From Actinostola sp. cb2023 (Eukaryota > Cnidaria > Anthozoa > Actiniaria > Actinostolidae): a stretch of DNA of 64,000 nt. The translations under genes and the position numbers were made by a program. Each line of letters starts with the position of its first letter. The stretch's first letter is position 1. Below the pieces are notes generated by a model. The model saw only the letters and a program-made list of their open reading frames with translations, ran no database searches and had not been told where the DNA came from. Of the stretch, positions 12,815 through 24,126 are shown piece by piece. The stretch is from NCBI GenBank assembly GCA_033675265.1, contig JAUJYZ010001329.1:1-64000 (forward strand). The letters are read 5' to 3'.

Positions 12815-13405
12815 AATAGTGAGCACTATTGGTAGATACATTATCTGTAGTCCTTGTGTAGTGTCCATGCCACTCCTGCAACAAGCTCTGTGACATGATC
12901 ATTAGTGGAATCTTTAGTACTATTGGTAGATACTTTATCTCGTGTACTGTCCATGGTACTCCTGCAACACTTTCTGCAAAATCATCATTGGTGGGATGTT
13001 TAGCACTATTGGTAGATACTTCATGTGTGGTACTTGTGTAGTGTCTGTGCTGCTCTTGCAACAATTTCCGCATCATCATCATTGGTGGAATCGTTAGTAT
13101 CGTTGGTAGATACAGTACTTCATCTGTGGTTGTGTGAAACTTGTGATGTTTCATGTAGGGATTTGGTGGAATCGTTAGTATCGTTGGTAGATACGGTACT
13201 TCATCTGTGGTTATGTAGAACTTGTGATGTTTCATGTAGGGATTTGGTGAAATCGTTAGTATCATTGGTAGATACGGTACTTCATCTGTGGTTATGTAGA
13301 ACTTGTGATGTTTCATGTAGGGATTTGGTGAAATCGTTAGTATCATTGGTAGATACGGTACTTCATCTGTGGTTGTGTAGAACTTGTGATGTTTCATGTA
13401 GGGAT
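12815..13405. repeat. 81-bp tandem repeat with degenerate flank
   Basis: Starts of GTTTCATGTAGGG are spaced exactly 81 bp at 13148, 13229, 13310 and 13391. Degenerate copies with the ACTATTGGTAGATAC core extend left to about 12,820. The period is 27 codons, which keeps open frames on both strands; no start context, domain or splice site supports a protein. Confidence 0.9.
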
Positions 13406-13480
13406 AGCCCTCATCAACATTTGAAATACATTTCATATTTTTTGCATTGCATAACATTTTTCATTTCATAAACAACAATA

Positions 13481-13762
13481 TACAGCTATTTCAAAAAACA
13501 TTGTCTTGTGAACACTGAATACCGATTAGTGCATTCCAAACCGAAATACATTGTATGTCAGTATATTTAAAGTATATCAGCTCCAATATAGTGAGGAAAC
13601 AACTGCTGATATACTTTGATATAATTTAAATATATCAGCAGCTGTTTCCTTGCTATAATGGAGCTGATATACTAAATATACTGATATACAATGCATTTCG
13701 ATCTTGGAATGCACTATTCGGTATTCAGTGTTCACAAGACAACGTTTTTTGAAATAGCTGTA
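13481..13762. mobile_element. palindromic foldback element (MITE-like)
   Basis: The two halves are reverse complements over about 130 bp each: TACAGCTATTTCAAAAAAC at 13481 pairs with GTTTTTTGAAATAGCTGTA ending at 13762. The GTGAACACTGAATACCG and ATATATCAGC blocks also pair. No coding capacity is present. The TATA flanks are compatible with a short AT target duplication. Confidence 0.85.
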
Positions 13763-14324
13763 TAAACAACATTGGTTTAAGATGATTACTTGTTACAAAG
13801 ATATATTAAATAACTTGCATTTGAAGCCAAAAGCTGAGTGCTGAACATTGTCTTCTATGCCAATCACTTTCTTTACAATTTTGCAATTAGCTTTAATTTA
13901 ATCACTGTATGTTTAAAGAATCAAAATATTTGCTTATATGTTATACCATTAGAACTTCTCAAAAACATTCCCTCAATAATTTTCTGTGAGATTTAACAAA
14001 GTCAATGTCTTATTTGATTAGAATTATAGGTTATGGACATATGTTTATTGTAAGTAAGCATACGTTTTCAATTAAGTTCAATGTGGAAATAATTTGCAAG
14101 AGTGTGTTTTTCAAAGAGTATCAAAATTGTACAAGCCTGAAGGGCGAGTGCAAATCATTCCAAAATGAATGAGAAATTGTATGATTACCAATTAATAATA
14201 TTCAGTGCAAATTAAACTGAAATGCTCTTAGCCAATCAGAATTGACAATTTTTTTCATGAATACTATTATAACAATTAAATTACAAAAACTAACTAATTT
14301 AATGGTATTAGGAAATATTATAAT

Positions 14325-14454
14325 TACAGTTCGACCTCTATAATAATAATAATAATTATATTATTAAAGCTGACACTTAGTAAGCGGCCAACCTCTATTA
14401 AGCTGCCAGTTATCAAATTCCCAAGGATGGCCACTTAATAGAGTTTGGACTGTA
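14325..14454. mobile_element. 130-bp MITE, TACAGTT...GACTGTA ends
   Basis: The ends TACAGTTCGACCTCTA and TAGAGTTTGGACTGTA are imperfect inverted repeats. The interior contains GCGGCCAACCTCTATTAAG and its inverse. Terminus and motif content resemble the longer element at 23,507-23,980, so this may be a short relative. Confidence 0.7.
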
Positions 14455-14589
14455 TTACCCAAATAATAATAATAATTCATTAATATTATAATACAGTTCT
14501 TTACACGTGAGAGTAAGTCATCTCAATACATATACATTTGTACCTGTAGTGTAAAATATAAATGTAAGCACTCTGGTGATTGTCAATAT

Positions 14590-14990
14590 TCTAAGAGTTC
14601 AATCAAGTAGGTGTCGGTAGCATCAGTGTTCTATGTCTGTACTGTGTCATTGTAAATATTGTTTCTGGTTCTCGTGTGTAACAGTGTGTGTCCTGGTTGT
14701 TGTCTGGTCTAATGTCATCATAGTCATTATGTCTGTTGTAGTAGTCTGTAATCATACTAATTGACTATGGTCTTGGAGGTTAGCCGGAGTGGTGATCATG
14801 ACAAAGGTCAATGGCATGGGCAGTATTCATCACAACTTCTCTAATGCATATCATGTATAAAGGTGATAGTACTTATTCAAATAGCATGGACAATATTCAT
14901 CACAACTTCTCTTATGTATGCCTATCATGTATAAAGGTCATAGTATTTCAACAGCATGGACAGTATTCATCACAACCTGTCTTATATATG
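14590..14990 (-). repeat. right arm of the 8-kb inverted-repeat pair
   Basis: Reverse complement of the arm at 7019-7470. The stretch 14,770-14,915 matches best. It also contains about three tandem copies of a roughly 60-bp unit around ATTCATCACAAC (14,828, 14,895 and 14,965). Confidence 0.7.
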
Positions 14991-15549
14991 CCTATCGATT
15001 CAGTTTTCTACTTTCAGTATTTAATTATATTATTGGTTGCATACTTTTGTCCCGGTGAGAGACAATGATGTGATGCAATTATATCTATTTAAATCATAGC
15101 AACAACTTAGTTTACTGAACTCGAAGCAGATAATATACAAGTGACTACTGTGTCTTGTTGTTTAATAGAACTTACAACTACATTTGTACTTCAATGTTTT
15201 TTTTCTTTTCTCAGTAATATTCTCGATCACTCCATCAGAGCTCAACTCATTTCTAGTACATGTACATCGTGTTATTATTTTTCCTTAGAATTTACCGTAC
15301 CCCTCCCCCTCGATTTTAAACCAAATTTGATCAGCCCCGATTAGCCTGATATCAGATTTACAGCCAAACAACATTACTCGACATACAAACCGCGACACTC
15401 AGTTAACAATGACCCTAGAAACTCCATACCTGATACCAGAGGCGTTATTTACCATCAACTAGTCTTTACAGACATCGAATTGTCGATTGTACAGGGTTTT
15501 TACTGATCGTCTGTCAGTCAGCCTGAACACACCCCACACATTATCACTC

Positions 15550-15880
15550 AAGAAAGTTCCACAATTGACCTGAGAAATAAACAAAGAGAAATGTTGTTTT
15601 TACAGTAGTATAGAGCGAAAATAAGTCCTTGAGTTCCGTGTCATTTTGGCAGTATTTTGAAACTTTTTACCTTGCAAAACGAGATGAAACGAATCCGGTG
15701 CAACACAACGCAAGTTGCTTTGAAGAACTCGACGCCATGATCCAAATTAACCTGAAAAATAACATTATCAACTGAATAAAGAGAAATATTGTTTGTACAG
15801 TAGTATAGAGTGAACATAAGTCCTTGAGTTCTATCATTTTGGCAGTATTTTAAGTCTTTTTACCTTGCCAAAACACAACC
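15550..15880. repeat. duplicated segment of about 110 bp
   Basis: AAAGAGAAATGTTGTTTTTACAGTAGTATAGAG with the following AAGTCCTTGAGTTC...TTTTGGCAGTATTTT at 15,585-15,680 recurs at 15,780-15,870. The rest of 14,990-16,200 shows no convincing gene. Confidence 0.75.
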
Positions 15881-16206
15881 CACAGCTCCGAAGAACCATC
15901 TTCTCAACTTCTGAGTTCTGTCACCTTTTCACCTCTCACCTTTTGCACGTGCAACAACTGCCGCAAGGGATCATGGTCATTGTAATACACCACAGGAATC
16001 CCAACAGTATTGGTTTATAAAGTGCAACGGCCGAGCGGGGACTGTGGAAGAGTCTATGAATACACTTGTTTATAGTGACTTGATTACAGTGAATACAGGG
16101 TTGCAAGTGTGATATACATGTGTTCGAAGCAGAAGCATTTGGCGTCATTTGGCGTAACTAACCCTTGTATGTGTTGTTGGGCTACCTGTGTATGGTAACG
16201 AAAGAG

Positions 16207-16244
16207 CCAATCACGTGCCAGTATTTAGTGGGCAGCCATCTTGG
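16207..16244 (+). promoter_or_regulatory. putative AP-3 beta promoter: CCAAT, CACGTG and YY1-like sites
   Basis: About 80-115 bp before the AP-3 beta start codon lie CCAAT (16207-16211), TCACGTG (16211-16217) and GCCATCTTGG (16235-16244). TCACGTG is the core of the CLEAR element bound by TFEB/MITF factors in vertebrate lysosomal genes, and GCCATCTTGG resembles the YY1 initiator site. The motifs are seen; their function here is inferred. No TATA box is evident. Confidence 0.4.
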
Positions 16245-17133
16245 TGAACTTCTGTACGAGAAGAGGAACTTCATCAATGCCGAAATCTTAACTCTACTTC
16301 CACAATACTAGTCCTTTACAATGTCTTACAACGACGAAAAGCCTTCAAGGGAGCCGGACGTTCCCGAGACGACCATAGGCATAGGAGGACTATTTTCGGT
16401 TGATTTTAAGAAGTAAATAGTAATTTTTACCAGAGTCGTAGTCTAGTCAGCTGATAATGGAGTGACGGTAGAATGGTGGAATATTCGTCTCTTGTTCTGA
16501 TCTTTTTGCTTGTTTGATTTGTAGGCATGATGATTTAAAGTCTATGCTTGATAGCTCAAAGGACAATCTTAAGCTCGATGCTATGAAAAGGATTATATCG
16601 GTAAGACAAGTACCCTGTGTCTTACATGTAGCTTCGATGTGTTGTTATTTGATAGACTTTCTCTTTATTTGATTAACTGCAAACGTGGCACAACTAGACT
16701 AACCATCACTGTTCTGTTATAAACAGTTAATGGCTACTGGTAAGGACATGTCAGAACTGTTTCCTCCCGTTGTCAAGAATGTAGCTTCAAAAAATGTCGA
16801 GGTAAGAGCCAAGAGCAGAAACACTTCTGGAAGAATGACCTCACTATTCCTGTAATCCTTTATTTGCACAAACTGTGGTGTTTGTAGATATTTATAATGT
16901 TGTAGGAAAACTAGCTACAGTATATATCAAGGTTGTATTCACACTGTGACTACATGACTTGTACAATCTTACTGGTTTATGACTGAATAATTAAAACAAA
17001 ACATAATTAAAGCAAATAATAATTTGTTTATTACTGTAACACATTAGACACTGGAACTGTTTTGAATGACTTTTATATAATAATTGGTACATGTATGTTA
17101 TGTGCGCTTTGATTGGTCAGGGGCTGTGTGTTA

Positions 17134-17340
17134 TTAGAGTACAGACGCACAGATGACGTCATAAAATCACTCAATTCACAAATTCACAAATAGATTCCAT
17201 TTTGTCGTGTGTCTATACTCTTATAGATTCGCAGAAGATGTCAAAATGTTGTGAGAACAACAGTCATAGCACTTGACTTCATCTCGTGGCATACTTTTTT
17301 GTTCTCGCCACATTTTGACGTCATCTGTGCATCTATTTAA
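17134..17340. mobile_element. palindromic MITE in AP-3 beta intron 3
   Basis: TTAGAGTACAGACGCACAGATGACGTCA at the left (key blocks GCACAGATGACGTCA) pairs with TGACGTCATCTGTGC plus ATTTAA at the right. Inner arms (GATGTCAAAATG...GAGAACAA and TTGTTCTCGCCACATTTTGA) also pair. Each terminus carries TGACGTCA. Confidence 0.75.
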
Positions 17341-18784
17341 GAATACAGACGCACGGGAAAATGGGATGTATTTGTTAAATAATTGTCATGTTTGAATTTC
17401 GAATTTCAGCTAAAAGAGTTAGTGTACCGGTATGTTTATTTGGTGATGTATGCTGAGTAGCAGCAAGACTTGGCTCTATTGTCCACGAGTACTTTTCAGA
17501 GAGCCCTTAAGGTATTTGATGGTGTTCTATGCAGTTACTTGTGCAGCAATGACTGACCTTCACGTATGCTGTAAATTATAATGTTTAAGAGAGAATTTCT
17601 CTTATTATGAAGCAAAATCGTTAAAGGGGGACTTCAACCGAAAAATGAATCTTTTGAAAGCAAATGGAATAAACAGTTGAAAGTGTGCTAAATATCACTT
17701 CGTTGTTGATTTTTCTCAAAAACGTTTTTAAAGTACGAAAATTTAAGGCTAAAGTTTCCGTTCAGCAATTGGGAAAGTCCGGGATGCACTCGGAAATTGG
17801 TCGGAATGACGTCACAACAGGAAGTCACTTTCGCGGGACACCATCTTTGTTCAGTGTTGTGGAGCCGGTGTTGTGAGTTGTTATCTCCTTCTTTATTCGT
17901 TTCTCTGCTCTAAATGCCAACTTTTTGCACAGTTTCTGGAAGCGAAGAGTCGACCTGAATTTGTTTCTGAAAGAAGCTGAAGACGAAAATTGATTATTTT
18001 TGTATTGAAAACATTGATCATGGCCGATTAGTGTGGGTTCGATTTTTAAGACGAACAAAAACCGCTCAAATAGGGAGCACTTCCAAGATTTATCTATTAA
18101 AATGATTGTTCAGCGTTTATAAAGAGAGAAAGACGTCGGGTATGTTTGCACTTCAATCTTCATTTACTGATTTAGCTAAGCCCACGGCTTCGATTCAGTT
18201 TTAATACTTCTAGCAGTTCTAGTTGTGTTATATTTTTGCAATGAAGATTGGAATTTAGAACTTTAAAAGTTATTAAAGTATACCAGCCTGAGCAAATGTA
18301 CTTTTGTTACTGTTGTTGTTGACTTTATTTTATACTACTCTGTCTAGCTTTGGCTTTATCACATAATGTAAATACGTGTGTGCTCAATGACAATAAATTG
18401 AAAGCAATTCAGTTACATGATTATATAAAGAGGCTAATTATTTCATTGTCATGACTGACATTAACCATTCTCTTCTCCTTGTCCTCCAGCCAGAGATGAC
18501 GCATCATGCTGGAACCTTTAGAAAATTTAGTTTTTCTTACTGAGCGCAGTTGTTGTGTTGTTGTAAGCTTATAGAGATGGTGATTATCTGATAGTATAGT
18601 CCACAGGCTGGATGTCATAGTGCCAAGTTTGGGCTGTATTTATACTGTAGTATCAAACCGAAGCTAAATTGACATTCACCTAAATCCTAAATTGTCATTC
18701 ACCTACATTCTGTATTCCAGGTTTTTTTCATTAACAGCTTTTTGTACTATTCATCTGTAGTAGTTTTTGTCAGTAACTAAAACC

Positions 18785-20155
18785 CAGGGGCAGGGGTACT
18801 TAGTACACCCGAAGGGGGGGGGGGGGGGGGGGGGGGGGGGGGTGGTGGTACTACCCTATATACGCTATACGGGTATGTGCCGTGGGATAGGGTATGGTTT
18901 TTGAGCTCCCAGGTCTGGGGTGGTATCAATTTTAGCCTTTTTAGGCTGGGATCGGGTACGTTTTGGTCTGGTATAGGGTATGGTTTCCGCAATAATCAGG
19001 CCCTCTGATAGGGTGCGGAAAAAAACCGGAAATTGTGCGGAAAAAAAACGGAGATTACGCGGCAAGAAAGGCCGATTGTGCGGAAAATTACGCGATTTTT
19101 CCAAACGTTAATATAAAAAAACCCGGAAATTGTGCGAAAAAACCCCCGAAATTACGCGGCAAGAAAGGCCGATTATGCGGAAAATTACGCGATTTTTCCA
19201 AACGTTAATTTAACCTTGTTTTACTAGGTTTTAGAAGTGGAAAATCAGTTTTCAAAAAAACGTAAATTGTTGTTTACGACACCGAGTTCGTGGAATCTTT
19301 TGAAAAACGTGCAGCAGTGAGTTTACCTGTGGGGTATTTTCTTGCCCTTTCTTTTGCAGTGATGTTCACTGCAAGGTGCGATCTTTTTTTCTCATCTGGT
19401 TTGGAAGCCACTTTCAGCACAAACTTATCCATGTCTTTTAAAACATGGCCAGCCGCGTCGTTTTACTTACACCAAGCGACCGAATGGCATATAAAGTAGG
19501 CCAAATTCAGAAACATAACCCCCCTCCCCCTATAATCCTGACCTCCCCCTCCCCCCCCCCCCCCTCCCCCATTCGCGATGATTTGTAGCCGCAAGAAAAA
19601 AAGCCCATTGTTTAACCCGGCCTGCCACAGGAAGACCGCCGTAACTAGTGCCAGGCCTCCAAGGCATTCCACGCATAGAACGCCTAGATGATATTTACAC
19701 ATTCGTGTTGCAGAAAGAACGGGATTGTTGAGGATTGTTGAGGGGATTGTGAGGTGTTTTCAAAGGTAAAAACTCTGAAATAACGTTCAACTGTCAATGA
19801 AAGTTTAAATAAAGCGAATATTTGCTTTGGATTTGTTCATATTGTGCTATTTTTCATGAATTACGCGGACATCGGTGAATTACGCGATCGGATGCGATTT
19901 GAGGCCAATTGTGCGAAATCGCACCATCGCGTAATATCAGAGGGCCTGAATAATGCCACTATCAGTTTACATATCCCTTTAGCACGCTTTCAATCTGGGA
20001 TAAGGTATACATTTTTAAGCTTTAGTCTGGGATAGGATGTACATTTTTAAGCTTTAGTCTGGAGTCTGGGATAGGGTCAGGGTTTTGAGGTGTCCGCGGC
20101 ACACCCTTACCCAAAAATACCCTTAGTGTAGTGCCAACCCCCCCACCCCCCGGTT
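18785..20155. mobile_element. outer element carrying poly-G/poly-C and a nested insertion
   Basis: A GGTACTTAGTACACCCGAAGG start with a 29-G run (18814-18842) is mirrored by CCCCCACCCCCCGGTTAGTACACC ending near 20,162. Between them GTCTGGGATAGGGTA-type motifs occur several times. Boundaries are approximate. The long homopolymer may be an assembly weak point. Confidence 0.5.
18997..19948. mobile_element. 952-bp TIR element nested in the previous one
   Basis: The ends CAGGCCCTCTGATA and TATCAGAGGGCCTG are perfect 14-bp inverted repeats. The direct repeat AATAAT lies immediately outside each end (18991-18996 and 19949-19954), a plausible 6-bp target duplication. The left part contains a roughly 110-bp tandem duplication (ATTACGCGGCAAGAAAGGCC at about 19,053 and 19,152). 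No transposase is encoded. Confidence 0.8.
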
Positions 20156-20159
20156 AGTA

Positions 20160-21900
20160 CACCATTTTAATTGGTACATGTGTGTGTGCCACCCTCACAG
20201 CGCTGAAACATCAAACTTACAAGGTAACAAATAATGTTGGCAATGTACACTGAAAGAGGGTGATAAGCTAGTAAACAGGGTATGAAAATTGATGCATTGA
20301 AACATTGTCAGAGTTCAGGCTCAGTGTCTAAATGTATTTGCATACTTTCGTCTCGGCCATTGTCCAATCAGCTTTGCAGGATTGTCTTATCTTATCTCTG
20401 ATCTAACCACTAATTGGAGGATGGGGAGACAAAAGTATGTGAATACATTAAAGGCGGTCATAGTCGAGAGCTTCACGCTGTAATAATTAATTAATTATGA
20501 TGATAATCAGGGGCTCTAAAACCTTACACCACCCTGGTGCATTATACGACATGGCCCAATGAGAAATAATAATAATGTGTGGTGCAAAACCAATAATAAT
20601 AGCCGGGGGTAACAACAGGCATATTTATTTATGTTCATACAATGTATGATGACTTGTACATTCACCATATACGACAATGTACATGTACATAGGCATGACA
20701 TACTTAGCCTTTTCTTATTTTGTGTAGCTACATTGTATAAATAAGAGACCATTATTTTGTGCTTTGTAGTAATATTATTTGAGTATGTATAAAAGGTAGT
20801 TTACTAGTCAGACTAGTTGCAATCACTTCCCTATCATTAATGTTAATCATATTGAACCAGCATGACAGCTGAAACTATGCTGATTAATTTTGATAGCATG
20901 TGGCATATATTACACATTGCAGAATAATGGTTGTCTGTTATTGATCATATTCTTGAGGGAGGGAGGCCAGGAAGGGGAGGGGGACGTTTAGAAAATTATA
21001 CCGGTATATTAAAATTACTTCCCATCTTAGTATCGGGTAGTATTTGTTTCCATAGAAAGTACAACTAAACTGTATCCTCTATACTTTTGGCTGAAGTCTA
21101 CCAAAAACAGTCACACAGTGGAAGCTGTTACATACATGTAGTCATGACAACCAACTTTTTCATACCAGAAAGTATAAAAAGAGTAAGTGATTTTAGAAAA
21201 GTACATAATAATAGACTATACTTTCAGTAGTTGACACCACTATAAAATTATCTAACAATATTATAGGTCATATCAATGTATGCAGTCCCTCATTAAAAAA
21301 TGTATGTCAAAATCAAATTTAAATCAGTACTAAGCTTGTAAAATACATAAGCTTACTTATGTATAATAAATAGCAAAACAAATGTAATAATATAAATACA
21401 ACAGAATATGTAAGCTTAATTGAACTTCTGGAGCATCTTAGAAAAATAATTAGATTCAGCAACACAGGCATGCTGGAGAAACCTGGATGAGTGAGCTGGT
21501 GGATGGAGGAAATAGACTAGAAAATCTAGGGATTCGACTCTACAGTATAATAATAAGCTTAATAATATAAATGTAAGCTTTAGTTTAATAAGCTTAATCA
21601 ACTTTCAGTCTCACTCAGTCTCCATTACAATAAATTATTGTTCAATTTCAAGCACATTTTCAACAAGTACAAAACAATGAACTATGTCAAATGATGTGAA
21701 ACACATTTTAAAACGTTTATATCTATATAAAGCTTACTATTGAGTATTGTAAAATCCTAGACGATCTGCAGACTGCACTCGAATTCGAAAATTCATTACA
21801 ATATGTGGCTCTTCTTCTGCCTCTCCATCATCGTCTTGGTGTCTATTTGGCTCATATTAGTATAGCTCTACACTTTACTGCACTAATTTTCTCCCTTCAT
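20160..21900. other. AT-rich intronic DNA
   Basis: Inside AP-3 beta intron 4. A short inverted pair (ATGTATTTGCATACTTTCGTCTC at about 20,331 against GAGACAAAAGTATGTGAATACATT at 20,428) marks a possible 120-bp MITE. Repeated TAAGCTTA motifs occur at 21,340-21,600. No gene is seen. Confidence 0.4.
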
Positions 21901-23506
21901 CTAATTCCTCTTCAATCTAGTAAAACTTCTGACATCCGCTCCTGCTTGTCCGCCATTTTGTGTTCAAAGAATGACTCCCTGTTGTGACGTCACAACAGGG
22001 CGTCCTTCTTTCGGGATGTGTTCGGAGAATGTTCGGTTTTCTGTCTTTAACGCTAAATTTGAACGATTTCCCGAAAGTTTTGAGAAAAATCAACAACGAA
22101 GTGATATTTAGCACACTTTCAGCTGTTTATTCCATTTGCTTTCAAAAAATTCACGTTTTGGTTCAAGTCCGGTTTAATATTCGGCCAGTTTCAAAAAATC
22201 GATTTCTCTCAAAATATGTTTCTAGGTAACCCTAGGGTAGGAATGATTCGTAGTGTAATTTGTTTATCATAAATAACTTTTCTTTTTGAGAAAAATCCAA
22301 AAGTTCATATATGCAGTCTCAGTCCTGAAATTGACCAAAATATACACTGGTCAACCATGACTCGTAACTTGTCTCGTGGTCCAAAAAAACACAAGTTACC
22401 TAGACCATTTTAAGTCCAGAATCCCTAAAAGGATGTGTTTCTTGCTTACCAGAGTTTAATAGTTTGTTCTTATCTTAATCACGGAAGAGGAATATTGTCC
22501 GTGAAAAGGGCATGATTTTTAAATTGACAAAACTCTGTTTTAGGACTGATTTAGGACCAAATTTCAAATATTTTTTTTACCATGTGCCATAACTCCAATT
22601 TTTTTCTAACGTCGCATGTAGTTTCTTTAAATGTTGTTTTAAAACATACTTGAAAAGCTGACTTGGGTTATTTTATCTGCGCTCCAAAACAAGCCTTTGA
22701 ATATGACCAATTTTCATGAAACTTTGTGGTTGCTATGGCAACAACAAGCCCGTAACGAGTCAATAAAATGCTATTTTATGATTAATCGTATATTCAAATA
22801 ATAAATACAAGTTAGAAGAAGGTTTTAGTAAGTAAGACAATATTTATAGCTATCTAAAATGTACTTTAATTTAATCAATTTTGGAATCGGCTAATTATTC
22901 CAGTCTTGATATCACACAAACGTGACAAGCGGAGTTACTTCAACACAGTCTGAATCCTCTAATTTCACTCTTTATAGGCACTACTTCGTTAGCAATAAAA
23001 TTGTTAACATTATTCTTTTTGGAAATCGTAATATCGTGCATGAATATTTTCTTTGTGGGATCATTGTACAATCCGGCAGGTTCAGTTGCGAAAATGAACA
23101 CTAATGATAAAAATCTGCCACTGTACCATGTGACATGACCATGCATGACATTTTCTATGGATCGAATAGTTCAAAATTACCATGGAATGGCATCAAACCA
23201 AGTTGGTGGATCTCTATGTCATCTCAGAACTCATAAGTATCACATTAAAGCTGATATTGATTGGGAGGACCACGGACCATCTGAAAATCAGGCACCTAGC
23301 ACTGTTGGGACCAGCTCTTATTGTGCACCTTAACTTTTTTCGGACCCATAACACTCAATTTTGTTTCCTATCATACCACTGTGCGTGATTTTATTTGGAC
23401 GTGTTACCTTCTGCGTAATTTAATTTTCATACTGAAAACGTTATACTCCTCTAGCTAATTTTATGAGCATTATGTTCAAGAGCCTTCGCACTGAGAAGTT
23501 TTATAA

Positions 23507-23980
23507 TACAGTTGAACCTCCATGAGAGACCACCTCCCATAGGAGACCACCTCTCATGAGCGACCGCTTCTCAAAGCACCGTTTTGTCTCGGTCAAATCA
23601 CTATATTTGTAACCTCTCGTCCACCTCTCGTAGGAGACCGCGACCACTTTTTGAGAATAAGAACTGGGACTTTCTCTGTAATTTTACCTCTCGTAGGAGA
23701 CCGCGACCACTTTTTGAGAGTACGAACTGGGAATTTCTCTGTAATTTTACCTCGGAGATCACGCAAAAAATAATTTTAAACTGTATCCAAGTCGCGACAG
23801 CTTAGACCTTAACCAAGGTATCGATGTTCTTGTGTCCCCATTAAAGGTATATGTGAGATTAAACATTACTTAGATTTGGGCTTCCCATGGCGTACCTCCC
23901 ATGAGAGACCACCTCCCTGATAGGCGACCACTTTTTCTTGCACGGATCGAGGGTGGTCGCCTACGGGAGGTTCAACTGTA
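23507..23980. mobile_element. 474-bp MITE with GAGACCACCTC repeats
   Basis: TACAGTTGAACCTCC at 23507-23521 is the exact inverse of GGAGGTTCAACTGTA at 23966-23980. Inside, ACCTCTCGTAGGAGACCGCGACCAC recurs at about 23,628 and 23,688 together with related GAGACCACCTCCC motifs. It has no coding capacity. Confidence 0.85.
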
Positions 23981-24126
23981 TTTGTTTATTTATATAAAGC
24001 ACCATTAAACATTCAATATTTTGTTAGAACTGCATGAACGTGAAAACAATGTGATGGTGCATCTTTGCCTCCTGACTGTTGTTGCAGACCACTTCCTGGT
24101 CTGGTACACGGTGGTATACAGTGGTA

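Larger units (their letters stand above)
17621..22180. repeat. inverted pair of a diverged 240-bp repeat
   Basis: The segment 17,621-17,860 is reverse-complementary to about 21,930-22,180. Shared blocks are the region around GCTAAATATCACTTCGTTG, TTGATTTTTCTCAAAA and the GACGTCACAACAG block. Both copies show a similar short open frame beginning MLNITSLLIFLK, which is simply conserved repeat sequence. The 4.5 kb between them contains the element at 18,997-19,948 and AT-rich DNA. The pair could be ends of one element or two independent insertions. Confidence 0.6.

Noticed and set aside
12801..13457. 218-codon minus-strand frame with repeated MKHHKFY units
   Set aside because: It arises from the 81-bp tandem repeat. 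The opposite strand is open too and nothing else supports a gene.
17685..17876. Short MLNITSLLIFLK frame, also seen inverted at 21917-22114
   Set aside because: Both belong to one dispersed inverted repeat and diverge without regard to reading frame.
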